A stretch of DNA of 64,000 nt, from positions 992,001 through 1,056,000 of the forward strand of contig NZ_JAYMGV010000001.1 of the NCBI RefSeq assembly GCF_035818475.1, in the 5' to 3' direction. Positions 7,827-16,368 of the stretch are shown here, piece by piece; the stretch's first letter is position 1; every line of letters begins with the position of its first letter. The stretch comes from Cognatitamlana sp035818475 (lineage in GTDB: Bacteria > Bacteroidota > Bacteroidia > Flavobacteriales > Flavobacteriaceae). Under the pieces are notes generated by a model, which was given only the letters and a program-made list of their open reading frames with translations, did no database searches and had not been told where the DNA came from. The position numbers were made by a program, and so were the translations under genes.

Positions 7827-10800
7827 ATGAGACACACGCTATTTAAAATTTTAACCCTATTCTTTATAGCATATTCCAGTGCACAAGAAATTGATGTATC
7901 TGGTAATGTTCAGGATGAAACCGGTTTTCCAATACCGGGAGCAAATGTTATTGTAAACGGTACCAGTAAAGGAACAACTACAGACTTTGATGGTAACTTT
8001 ACTCTAGAAGAGGTTGAAATAGGTTCAACAATTTCTATAAGTTATATAGGATATATAACAAAGGAAATAATAATTTCAGATAATTCTGAATTAACCATTC
8101 AATTACAAGAAGACCTGGCACAGCTTGATGAAGTAGTAGTAATTGGTTATGGTTCTCAAAAGAAAAAAGATGTTACAGGAGCAGTAGCTATTGTAGATTC
8201 CAAAACCATTGAAGACTTAAAACCTGTTGATGCTGCTCAGGCATTACAAGGTACATCAGCTGGGGTTGCAGTTACGGCGCCTTCAGGCTCTCCGGGTGGT
8301 GGATTCAACATCTTAATTAGAGGGGTTAGTTCAAATAGAGATAATGGCCCTCTTGTTATCATAGATGGATATAAAGGAGATTTAAACACGATAAACCCAA
8401 GTGATATTGAATCCTTTTCAATACTTAAAGATGCGCAGGCAGCCATTTATGGTATTGAGGGTGCAAATGGTGTGGTTTTGGTAACTACAAAAAGTGGTAA
8501 GAAAAATGCAGCATTAAAAATCAGTTATAATGGATTCACAGGGGTTCAGCAAACATCACGTAAACTACCTTATTTAAATGCAACAGAGTATGCACTTATT
8601 TTAAATGAAAGTCATGCAGCAAATGGTGAAGATTTACCTTTTCCGGATGTTAGCGGTTTAGGTGTTGGGATCAATTGGCAAGATGAGGTATTTGGTACGG
8701 CACCAATTATGAATCACAATTTAAGTGCTTCAGGTGGTGGTGAAAAAAGCACCTATTATGTTGGAGCATCTTATGTAGATCAGGAAGGTATTGTAGCTCC
8801 TGAAAAATCAAATTTTAGAAGAGCTAATGTTAAGATCAAATTAGGATTTGACATCGGTGAGAAATTAAAATTTACAACCTCTGCCAATTATTTTAATTCA
8901 AACAGACAAAGTATCGGAGAGAATGCTTTAGGAACGCCTTTATTTAATGCACTTAATTATGCACCAACCTATAGTTTGGATCAGGAAGACGAGACCGGGT
9001 TTTTAGGAAATGAGGTTATCAATCCACTTTCACAATTAGCCAATACTTACAATGATTATACCGGGAACGCCATTGAAGGCACATTCCAGTTGGTGTATAC
9101 ACCACTTGAAGGTTTGTCCTTTACGTCACGTATTGGTATAAGATCTTTTAATGATAAAGGAAAAACCTTTGCACCCATAGTAGAATATGGTTCTGGTAAG
9201 GTCTTTAACAACCCGCGTAGTAGTGTAAACCAGTACAGAAATACTTATAATTCATATACCTGGGAAACGTTTGCAAATTACAAAAGAACCTTAGGTGAGA
9301 ATCATAATACTGAGTTTACATTTGGTACCAGTACCATTAGAGACTGGAGTGATGGATTAAACGGAACGGGATTTGATGTTCCAAACAACTCCTGGGAATT
9401 TGCTGAAATTGATTTAGCTGATGGGATTAATGAGACAAAAAATACAGGGTCTTATGTTAGAGACAGCAGATTATCATCCTATTTTGGAAGAGTACAATAT
9501 GACTATAAAGGAAAGTATTTGCTTTCTGCTATGATACGTCGGGATGGTTCTTCTGATTTCTCTCCTGAAAATAGAATAGACTACTTTTCTTCGGTTACGG
9601 CCGGATGGAAAATTTCTGATGAAGCTTTCTTAGAGGACTCAAACACTATTAACTTCTTAAAGTTAAGAGGTAGTTACGGTACCTTAGGTAACAATGAGGG
9701 TGCAGATTTATACAGATCGCTTTTAAGCGGTGAAGCCACCTATGTTTTAGATGGAGCAATAACCAATGGAAGAGCAAGTGGTAGAATACCAAACCCGGAT
9801 GCACAATGGGAAACAGCCAAAAAGTTTGATGTTGGTCTGGATTTAAATATGTTTGACAATAAGTTAACTTTTGTTGCCGATTATTTTATTGAAGATCGGG
9901 AAGATTTATTAATTGGAGCTTTCCCTGTTTCGGGAATCCTTGGCGGATTTGCTCCGGGAGCCGGTTTACCAACAGTTAATGCAGGTACTACAAGAAATAC
10001 CGGTATTGAATTAGCAGTAGGTTATAAACATCAATTCTCAGATGATGCCTCTTTTGGAATAAACTATAATGTCACTAAGATTGAGGGAGAAGTTTTAGAG
10101 GTTAGAGGAGGTATTCCACCAAGAGGAGGTAACTTTAGTGTGGGGCAACCTTTTATAGCTATTATGGAACCTGGTCAGCCTATAGGTTACTTTTTGGGTT
10201 ATAAAACAGATGGGCTTTTTCAAAATCAGGCAGAGGTAGATGCTTCAGCACAGGCAGGAAATGCTGCTCCCGGTGATATTCGTTTTGTAGATGTTGATAA
10301 TGACGGAGAGATTACCGATGATGATAGAACCTATCTTGGGAAACCTCAACCAGATTATATTATGGGACTCAATTTAAGTTTTGATTATAAGAATTGGGAT
10401 TTTGGAGCCTATATGTATGCCGAGCTTGGAAAAGAAACCGTTAGAAATTATGAGCGTGACCAATCTAATGTTAATAGATTAAAGCTTTATTTAAATAGAT
10501 GGACCGGAGAAGGTACCAGTAATTCGGTTCCAAGAGTAACAAACGGAGGAACAACAAATAGATTGTTTTCAGATTTTTATGTTGAAGATTCATCGTTCTT
10601 AAGAATTCAAAATATTCAGCTAGGATATTCATTATCTGATGAGGTTATTGAAAAGTTAGGGATCCATAAATTAAGATTATACACTTTAATCAATAACCCG
10701 TTTACTTTCACAAAATACAATGGTTATGACCCGGCTGCAACAAACGGAGCTGCTATTGGAGGTGGTATTGATTACGGATTTTATCCGGTTGCAAGACAAT

Positions 10801-10829
10801 TTATCATTGGTTTAAATCTATCAATCTAA
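7827..10829 (+). CDS. SusC-type TonB-dependent outer-membrane receptor (beta-glucan import)
   Basis: This 1000-residue receptor imports glycan oligosaccharides through the outer membrane using TonB energy. It has a signal peptide (ending near SSAQ), an N-terminal carboxypeptidase-regulatory-like domain (about 24-100, GNVQDETGFPIPGANVIVNG), a plug starting near residue 103 (VVVIGYGSQKKKDVTGAV) and a long beta-barrel ending in a hydrophobic/aromatic-rich strand (QFIIGLNLSI). Length and layout match the SusC/RagA family. It heads the operon with susD five bases downstream, followed by a surface lipoprotein and a GH16, so the substrate is most likely laminarin-type beta-1,3-glucan. Confidence 0.95.
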   Translation: MRHTLFKILTLFFIAYSSAQEIDVSGNVQDETGFPIPGANVIVNGTSKGTTTDFDGNFTLEEVEIGSTISISYIGYITKEIIISDNSELTIQLQEDLAQLDEVVVIGYGSQKKKDVTGAVAIVDSKTIEDLKPVDAAQALQGTSAGVAVTAPSGSPGGGFNILIRGVSSNRDNGPLVIIDGYKGDLNTINPSDIESFSILKDAQAAIYGIEGANGVVLVTTKSGKKNAALKISYNGFTGVQQTSRKLPYLNATEYALILNESHAANGEDLPFPDVSGLGVGINWQDEVFGTAPIMNHNLSASGGGEKSTYYVGASYVDQEGIVAPEKSNFRRANVKIKLGFDIGEKLKFTTSANYFNSNRQSIGENALGTPLFNALNYAPTYSLDQEDETGFLGNEVINPLSQLANTYNDYTGNAIEGTFQLVYTPLEGLSFTSRIGIRSFNDKGKTFAPIVEYGSGKVFNNPRSSVNQYRNTYNSYTWETFANYKRTLGENHNTEFTFGTSTIRDWSDGLNGTGFDVPNNSWEFAEIDLADGINETKNTGSYVRDSRLSSYFGRVQYDYKGKYLLSAMIRRDGSSDFSPENRIDYFSSVTAGWKISDEAFLEDSNTINFLKLRGSYGTLGNNEGADLYRSLLSGEATYVLDGAITNGRASGRIPNPDAQWETAKKFDVGLDLNMFDNKLTFVADYFIEDREDLLIGAFPVSGILGGFAPGAGLPTVNAGTTRNTGIELAVGYKHQFSDDASFGINYNVTKIEGEVLEVRGGIPPRGGNFSVGQPFIAIMEPGQPIGYFLGYKTDGLFQNQAEVDASAQAGNAAPGDIRFVDVDNDGEITDDDRTYLGKPQPDYIMGLNLSFDYKNWDFGAYMYAELGKETVRNYERDQSNVNRLKLYLNRWTGEGTSNSVPRVTNGGTTNRLFSDFYVEDSSFLRIQNIQLGYSLSDEVIEKLGIHKLRLYTLINNPFTFTKYNGYDPAATNGAAIGGGIDYGFYPVARQFIIGLNLSI

Positions 10830-10833
10830 AAAA

Positions 10834-12327
10834 ATGAACAAGATGAAAACATATATAAACAAAATAACAAAAGCTTTATTAGTAACGCTGGTTGCGTTTG
10901 GAGCTCATTCTTGTGGCGATGCTTACTTAGAAGATGTACAGGTATATACCATTGATTCAGAAAATTATTTTAACTCAGAATCAGATTATTATGATGCCTT
11001 AGTGGGCGCATATGATTTATTACAGGCAACATACTTAAATGCTATACTTGGTGAAATAGCATCAGATAACACCCTTTGTGGAGGAGAAAGTGCAACAGAT
11101 GTTATAGGGTGGCAACAAATTGATGATATGATTCACACACCTGTGAATGACAATCTAAGAGATTTGTGGAACTGGATGTATGCCGGTGTAAGTAGAACCA
11201 ATTTTATCATGGAATTCCAGGATAAAATAGATTTTGATGGAAGAGAAGCCATTATAGCGGAAACCAGGTTTTTAAGAGCATATTATTACTTTGAATTAGT
11301 AAAATGGTTTGGGCCTATTCCTTTAAAAGAATCCCGTTTTGAAATTGGAGATGAAACCAGTATTCCACGTTCGCCGGTATCAGCTGTATATGCTTTAATT
11401 GAAGCAGATTTACAATATGCTATTAACAACTTAACCTATATGGCACCTCAGGTAGGTAGAGCAACTAAAGGATCTGCACAAGCACTTTTAGGAAAAGCCT
11501 ATTTATATCAGGAAAAGTATGGTGAAGCCACAGCAGTTTTAGATAACTTAATCAATAACGGACCCTATGATCTGGTTGAAGATTATGATATGCTATGGGA
11601 AGCTGAAGGTGAAAATAGTGTTGAATCCATATTTGAAGTACAATATACAGATGTTGAAGGCGCAGGATTTGACTGCTTACAATGTAGTGAAGGTAATGTA
11701 GCTGTTGGTTTTAGCGGTATTAGAAATTATACAGGCCCATTATTTTCTTCAGGGTTTAGTTTTAATGTACCAACTCAGGAATCCTATGACGCATTTGAAG
11801 ATAGTGATTTACGTAAAGACATCGCTATTTTAGATATAGATGCCTGGGCAGCACAGGAAGGAGCAACTTTTAGTACAGGGTATGAACATACAGGGTTCTT
11901 TAATAGAAAATATATTCCCAGAAAAAGAAGCTCTGAAGCCGCAGGTGATTTAAACTTGACAAATCCGGCTAATTACAGAGCCATTCGTTTTGCAGATGTA
12001 CTATTATTAGCTGCCGAAGCCTATAACAGAGGGGGAATTGACGATACTAAGGCTCAGGAATACCTTAACAGAGTAAGAAGACGTGCCTATGGAGTTGATG
12101 ATGATTCTGTAGATAGTGGCAATACAGGAAGTAACCTAACAGCCGATATTGCCAGAGAAAGACGTTTAGAGCTTATGGGAGAAGGGCATCGTTTCTTTGA
12201 TTTAGTAAGAACAGGTGAAGGCTCTAGAATTCCAGGGTTTCAGGAAGGAAAACATAACCTATTTCCTATTCCAATAGAAGAAATCCAGTTTGCAAACGGA
12301 AATTGGGAACAAAACCCTAACTATTAA
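10834..12327 (+). CDS. SusD/RagB-type surface glycan-binding lipoprotein
   Basis: This 497-residue partner of the SusC receptor forms the lid that captures oligosaccharides at the cell surface. It has a lipoprotein signal peptide with lipobox HSCG, then an alpha-helical TPR-like body. SusD signatures include EAIIAETRFLRAYYYFELVKWFG and, near the C terminus, RERRLELMGEGHRFFDLVRTG. A second ATG at 10843 (MKTYINK) is an equally good start. It is tightly linked to susC (four bases between stop and start) and followed 11 bases later by the PKD lipoprotein. Confidence 0.95.
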   Translation: MNKMKTYINKITKALLVTLVAFGAHSCGDAYLEDVQVYTIDSENYFNSESDYYDALVGAYDLLQATYLNAILGEIASDNTLCGGESATDVIGWQQIDDMIHTPVNDNLRDLWNWMYAGVSRTNFIMEFQDKIDFDGREAIIAETRFLRAYYYFELVKWFGPIPLKESRFEIGDETSIPRSPVSAVYALIEADLQYAINNLTYMAPQVGRATKGSAQALLGKAYLYQEKYGEATAVLDNLINNGPYDLVEDYDMLWEAEGENSVESIFEVQYTDVEGAGFDCLQCSEGNVAVGFSGIRNYTGPLFSSGFSFNVPTQESYDAFEDSDLRKDIAILDIDAWAAQEGATFSTGYEHTGFFNRKYIPRKRSSEAAGDLNLTNPANYRAIRFADVLLLAAEAYNRGGIDDTKAQEYLNRVRRRAYGVDDDSVDSGNTGSNLTADIARERRLELMGEGHRFFDLVRTGEGSRIPGFQEGKHNLFPIPIEEIQFANGNWEQNPNY

Positions 12328-12338
12328 AAAGAAAAACT

Positions 12339-14405
12339 ATGAAAACAATAAAATATATAACCAGTTTTTGTTTTATCGCATTGCTAATGGTTTTTAGCTG
12401 TGAAGAAGATGAAAATGTAGATTTTGTGAATGATGTTGTTGCGCCTACAAATATATCAGCAGGTGTTAATGTTATTCCTGATAATACAGGGCTTACTCAA
12501 ATTACACCAACAGGTGAAGGTGTGGCGAGTTACATTGTAGATTTTGGTGATGGTTCTGAACCGTCGGAATTATTAAAACCGGGAGAATTTGCTGAACATA
12601 TTTATGCAGAAGGTACCTATGAAGCTACAATAACAGCAACAGGTATTAATGGTAAAACAGCAACAGGAACACAAACCGTAAATGTGTCGTTTAGAGCACC
12701 GGAAAACATTGAAATAACTACAGCTATAGACGGATCAAATCCGTTTATTCTTAATGTATCTGCCTCAGCAGACTATGCAGCAGGGTTTTTGGTATTCTTT
12801 GATACAACAAATCCGGATGAAGAAGGAACGCCACTAGAATTAGATGGTACCGTGAGTTTTGAATATCCTGGAGTGGGAGATTATTCCATTAAAGTAGTTG
12901 CTTTAAGCGGAGGAACGGAAACGAGTGAACTAACTCAGGTTATCACTATTTCGGCACCTGTAGAATTACCAATAGACTTTGAAATATTTGATACATCTGC
13001 ATTCATAGGGTTTGGAGGCGCTTCAAATGAAGTGATTGATAACCCTGACACTAACGGAAATACATCGGCAACAGTTGGAAAAATTGTTAAGGATGCTCCT
13101 GAAGTATGGGCAGGTAATGTAATTACTTTATCTACACCTATTGATTTCAGTCTTAAAAAAGTTATGAAAATGAAGGTTTGGTCGCCAAGAGCTGGAGGTA
13201 AACTTTTAATGAAACTTGAAAATTTAGATGATAATAGCATTTTCATTGAAAAAGAAGTTACCCTGCAAGGTAATAGTACCTGGGAAGAGGTGTTGATTGA
13301 TTTTACTGATATAGATGATACACAAGACTTTCAGAAAATTGTACTCTTCTTTGATTTTGGAAGTGTAGGTGATGGTAGTGCCAACTGGACATTCTATATA
13401 GATGATATTGATCAAACCGTACCATCAAGTGGTCAAACAGGATTACCTGGTACATGGGTCATGGCTCCGGAAGCAGGTGCTTTAGGTGTTGGGCCAAGTG
13501 TTGGTGATACCAGCTGGTGGAATTGTGATGCTACCTGTGTAACAGATAGAGCATGTTACTATGACGATTTATACACCTTTGGAGCAGATGGTTCATTTAG
13601 TAATGATTTAGGTGCAGATAGCTGGATTGAAGGCTGGCAAGGTGGCGGAGACGCTTGTGGAGCTCCGGTAGCACCTCATGACGGGTCAAACCCAGCAACA
13701 TACGTTTATGATAAAAATGCAGGGACAGTAACACTAAATGGTGTAGGTGCATTTATTGGTTTACCTAAGGCTACTAATTCTGGAGAATTAACCAGCCCTG
13801 GTGGTGCACCGGCGTCAGTGACCTATAACCTTGAGTTTCTTGATAATGATACTATAAGTGTACATATAGATGTAGGAGGCGGCGTGTTCTGGCAATTTAG
13901 ATTGATTAGAACCGGTGTAGTTGGAACACCATTAACAGGAACATGGCAACTGGCTCAGGAAGCAGGCGCTTTAGGAGTTGGTCCAAGTGTAGGAGATACC
14001 AGCTGGTGGAATTGTGATGCTTCTTGTGTAAGCGGCAGAGGATGCTACTATGACGATTTATACACCTTTGGTGCAGATGGCTCATTTAAGAATGAATTAG
14101 GATCAGACACATGGATTGAAGGCTGGCAAGGTGGCGGAGACGCTTGTGGAACACCGGTAGCACCTCATGATGGATCAAACCCAGCAACATATACTTATGA
14201 TAGCGGGTCGGGAACATTTACACTTAATGGTGTAGGAGCTTATGTAGGATTACCAAAAGCGGTTAATGGCAGTGAACTTGCAAACCCCGGTGATGCACCG
14301 GCATCTGTAACGTATAATGTTCAGTTTATAGATAGCAATACCATTTCAGTATATATTGATGCAGGGTCAGGAGTCTTTTGGCAATATAAGCTAGTAAAAA
14401 TTTAA
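12339..14405 (+). CDS. PKD-domain surface lipoprotein with a CBM-like domain and tandem 163-residue repeats (surface glycan-binding protein)
   Basis: This 688-residue lipoprotein (lipobox FSC, followed by acidic EEDEN, a surface-export-like tail) sits in the SusE position. From the N terminus: a PKD domain (about 55-115, YIVDFGDGSEPSE), a second PKD-like beta domain (to about 205), a CBM-like jelly-roll candidate (about 210-365, containing WAGNVITLSTPIDFSLKK and WTFYIDDI), then two near-identical repeats at residues 371-533 and 534-688. Each repeat contains LGVGPSVGDTSWWNCDA, a cluster of Cys and exposed Trp. No catalytic motif is visible. Glycan capture at the surface is inferred from position and aromatic content; the ligand is presumably the beta-1,3-glucan attacked by the next gene. 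Confidence 0.8.
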   Translation: MKTIKYITSFCFIALLMVFSCEEDENVDFVNDVVAPTNISAGVNVIPDNTGLTQITPTGEGVASYIVDFGDGSEPSELLKPGEFAEHIYAEGTYEATITATGINGKTATGTQTVNVSFRAPENIEITTAIDGSNPFILNVSASADYAAGFLVFFDTTNPDEEGTPLELDGTVSFEYPGVGDYSIKVVALSGGTETSELTQVITISAPVELPIDFEIFDTSAFIGFGGASNEVIDNPDTNGNTSATVGKIVKDAPEVWAGNVITLSTPIDFSLKKVMKMKVWSPRAGGKLLMKLENLDDNSIFIEKEVTLQGNSTWEEVLIDFTDIDDTQDFQKIVLFFDFGSVGDGSANWTFYIDDIDQTVPSSGQTGLPGTWVMAPEAGALGVGPSVGDTSWWNCDATCVTDRACYYDDLYTFGADGSFSNDLGADSWIEGWQGGGDACGAPVAPHDGSNPATYVYDKNAGTVTLNGVGAFIGLPKATNSGELTSPGGAPASVTYNLEFLDNDTISVHIDVGGGVFWQFRLIRTGVVGTPLTGTWQLAQEAGALGVGPSVGDTSWWNCDASCVSGRGCYYDDLYTFGADGSFKNELGSDTWIEGWQGGGDACGTPVAPHDGSNPATYTYDSGSGTFTLNGVGAYVGLPKAVNGSELANPGDAPASVTYNVQFIDSNTISVYIDAGSGVFWQYKLVKI
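13449..14405 (+). repeat. Tandem 489-bp in-frame duplication inside the PKD lipoprotein gene
   Basis: Unit 1 is 13449-13937 and unit 2 is 13938-14405. Long stretches are nearly identical at the DNA level, for example around the segments encoding WWNCDA and EGWQGGGDACG. That points to recent duplication or continuing gene conversion of one binding domain. Confidence 0.85.
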
Positions 14406-14417
14406 AAAAATCAAATT

Positions 14418-16058
14418 ATGAAAAACTTGAAATTTAAGCATAGCATAGGGTTACTCCTTGCAATCCTATTAGTTTTTACAGGATGTCAAGATGACGATGC
14501 ATCCTTTGGAGATATAAAGATTCCAACAAATATTACACTATCTGCCGAAGTGATTTGTGAAGGTTGTACTGATGTAGATGGTGACGGAAGTGGATTAGTA
14601 AATCTTGAAGCGACTTCCAGTGGAGCATTGGCCTATAAGTTTGATTTTGGAGATGGGTTTACCGAAACCAATCAAACAGGAAAGTTAACACACCGTTTTA
14701 CAAGTGTAGGTGTTAACACGTATACCGTTGTAGTAAATGCTGTGGGAACGGGAGGTGTACAGTCCAGTACATCATTAAATGTTACTGTGCGTAGTGACTT
14801 TGAAGACCCTGAAGCTAAAGACTTTTTAAGTGGAGGTCTTGGAAACAGTAAAACCTGGTATTGGGCAGCAGATAAACCAGGAAATATAGGTTTGGGACCT
14901 GATGAAAAGCAAGCAGATGGATCACATACCTTTGCAGCCTGGTTCTCTTCAGATCCATTCCATCCGGATAAACTTTGTATGTATGATGCCGAACTTGTAT
15001 TTACACAAGATGCTGAAGGTAATTTAATATTTCAGCAAACTGCTGGTCAGGCGTATATTCCGGGAACCTATTCTGGTAACCTCGGTGTTGACGGTGATAC
15101 ATGTCACGGACAAGATGTAGTACCATCTCTAGGTATGGTAAGTAATGTAGCCTTGATACCATCATCATCTATAGCTACAGAAGATGGTAAAGATCCAGAA
15201 TATAGAGGGACTACCATTCAATTTTCTGATGATGGATTTATGAGCTGGTATATAGGTAGTAGTACTTTTGAAATTATTACCATTACCAATAGCACATTAA
15301 GAGTAAGAGTTACCGAACCTGGTTTTGCGTGGTATTGTAGTTTTCAAACACAAAACCCAAACGATTCGGGAGATTTTGAAACCTTGGTTTGGTCTGATGA
15401 GTTTGATACCGATGGAGCTCCTAATGCCTCAAACTGGGGTTATGACCTAGGTGCTGGAGGCTGGGGTAATGGAGAATTACAAACCTATACAAACAATGCT
15501 GAGAATGTAATAGTTGAAGGTGGACTTCTAAAAATTCACGCTCTTGCTGATGGTAACGGCGGGTATACCTCTGCCAGATTAAAATCAGAAGGCCTTCAGG
15601 CGTTTACATACGGAAAATATGAAATACGAGCTAAATTACCAGCTGCACAAGGCACATGGCCCGCTATATGGATGCTAGGTGCTAATTTTAGCCAGGTAGG
15701 ATGGCCAAATTGTGGAGAGATTGATATCATGGAACAAACCGGTCAGGATAAAACCAAAACGTCCGGGGCGTTACATTTCCCAGGAAATTCCGGAGGTGAT
15801 GCGATAGTTGAAGAAACCCCGGTTGCTAATACCAGTACAGAATTTCATGTGTATGCCGTAGAATGGACAGAAGAATCAATTAAAATGTCAGTTGATGGTG
15901 AGTTTTTTTTCTCTTATGAGAACAATGAGAATATACCTTACAATGCAGATTTCTTTATGATCCTGAATATTGCCATGGGAGGTACACTTGGTGGTACGGT
16001 AGACCCTGGGTTTACTCAGGATACTATGGAAATTGATTACGTAAGAGTTTATCAATAA
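14418..16058 (+). CDS. GH16 endo-beta-1,3-glucanase (laminarinase) lipoprotein
   Basis: This 546-residue enzyme hydrolyses internal beta-1,3 (or mixed 1,3/1,4) glucan bonds. It has a lipoprotein signal peptide with lipobox FTGC followed by QDDDA, an acidic patch that suggests export to the cell surface; a PKD domain (about 35-125, YKFDFGDGFTETNQ); a middle domain (about 130-310) with the motif IGLGP and LCMYD that resembles the repeats of the preceding lipoprotein; and a C-terminal GH16 domain. The catalytic motif CGEIDIMEQTG places the nucleophile at E434, the helper Asp at D436 and the acid/base at E439. It ends the susCD-led gene run. Confidence 0.93.
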   Translation: MKNLKFKHSIGLLLAILLVFTGCQDDDASFGDIKIPTNITLSAEVICEGCTDVDGDGSGLVNLEATSSGALAYKFDFGDGFTETNQTGKLTHRFTSVGVNTYTVVVNAVGTGGVQSSTSLNVTVRSDFEDPEAKDFLSGGLGNSKTWYWAADKPGNIGLGPDEKQADGSHTFAAWFSSDPFHPDKLCMYDAELVFTQDAEGNLIFQQTAGQAYIPGTYSGNLGVDGDTCHGQDVVPSLGMVSNVALIPSSSIATEDGKDPEYRGTTIQFSDDGFMSWYIGSSTFEIITITNSTLRVRVTEPGFAWYCSFQTQNPNDSGDFETLVWSDEFDTDGAPNASNWGYDLGAGGWGNGELQTYTNNAENVIVEGGLLKIHALADGNGGYTSARLKSEGLQAFTYGKYEIRAKLPAAQGTWPAIWMLGANFSQVGWPNCGEIDIMEQTGQDKTKTSGALHFPGNSGGDAIVEETPVANTSTEFHVYAVEWTEESIKMSVDGEFFFSYENNENIPYNADFFMILNIAMGGTLGGTVDPGFTQDTMEIDYVRVYQ

Positions 16059-16368
16059 TAATTATATAAAAAGCGGCTGTCTAATAAGTGCTTTGTTTTG
16101 TCATTCAAAGCAAAACGAGGAATCTCTTGGGGTTGAAAATAAAACATTATAGCTTCAACAGATTCCCAGCCACAACATAAACAAGGTTCATTACATTCAG
16201 AATGATACTTATTAGACAGCCCCTTTAAAACAACTTGGAAATAAGACTTATTACTAACACTGTTTTTACAGGTTAGTACAATAGTAGACCATTATAGATG
16301 TGTGCCGTATAAAATCTAATACAGTTCCGGCAAAGCATATCTTTTAGGGCTTAATAACAATATATTAA
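16059..16368. other. Intergenic gap between GH16 and the GH149-like gene
   Basis: This 310-base gap contains the palindromic element at 16075-16221. Beyond it there is about 150 bases of AT-rich sequence without a clear TAnnTTTG box. Either the GH149-like gene has a weak or activated promoter here, or it is reached by read-through from susCD. Confidence 0.6.
16075..16221. repeat. 147-bp element with perfect 15-bp terminal inverted repeats
   Basis: GGCTGTCTAATAAGT at 16075-16089 is exactly reverse-complemented at 16207-16221, and the match continues outward with one mismatch. The interior is itself loosely palindromic (TCATTC...GAATCTCTTGG versus GATTCCC...GAATGA). It encodes no protein. It could be a miniature inverted-repeat element or REP-like palindrome, and its transcript could fold as a long hairpin after GH16. 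No target-site duplication is evident. Confidence 0.65.

Noticed and set aside
12935..13415. Antisense open frames opposite the PKD lipoprotein gene
   Set aside because: The sense strand encodes a complete operon gene; the antisense products show no recognisable features.
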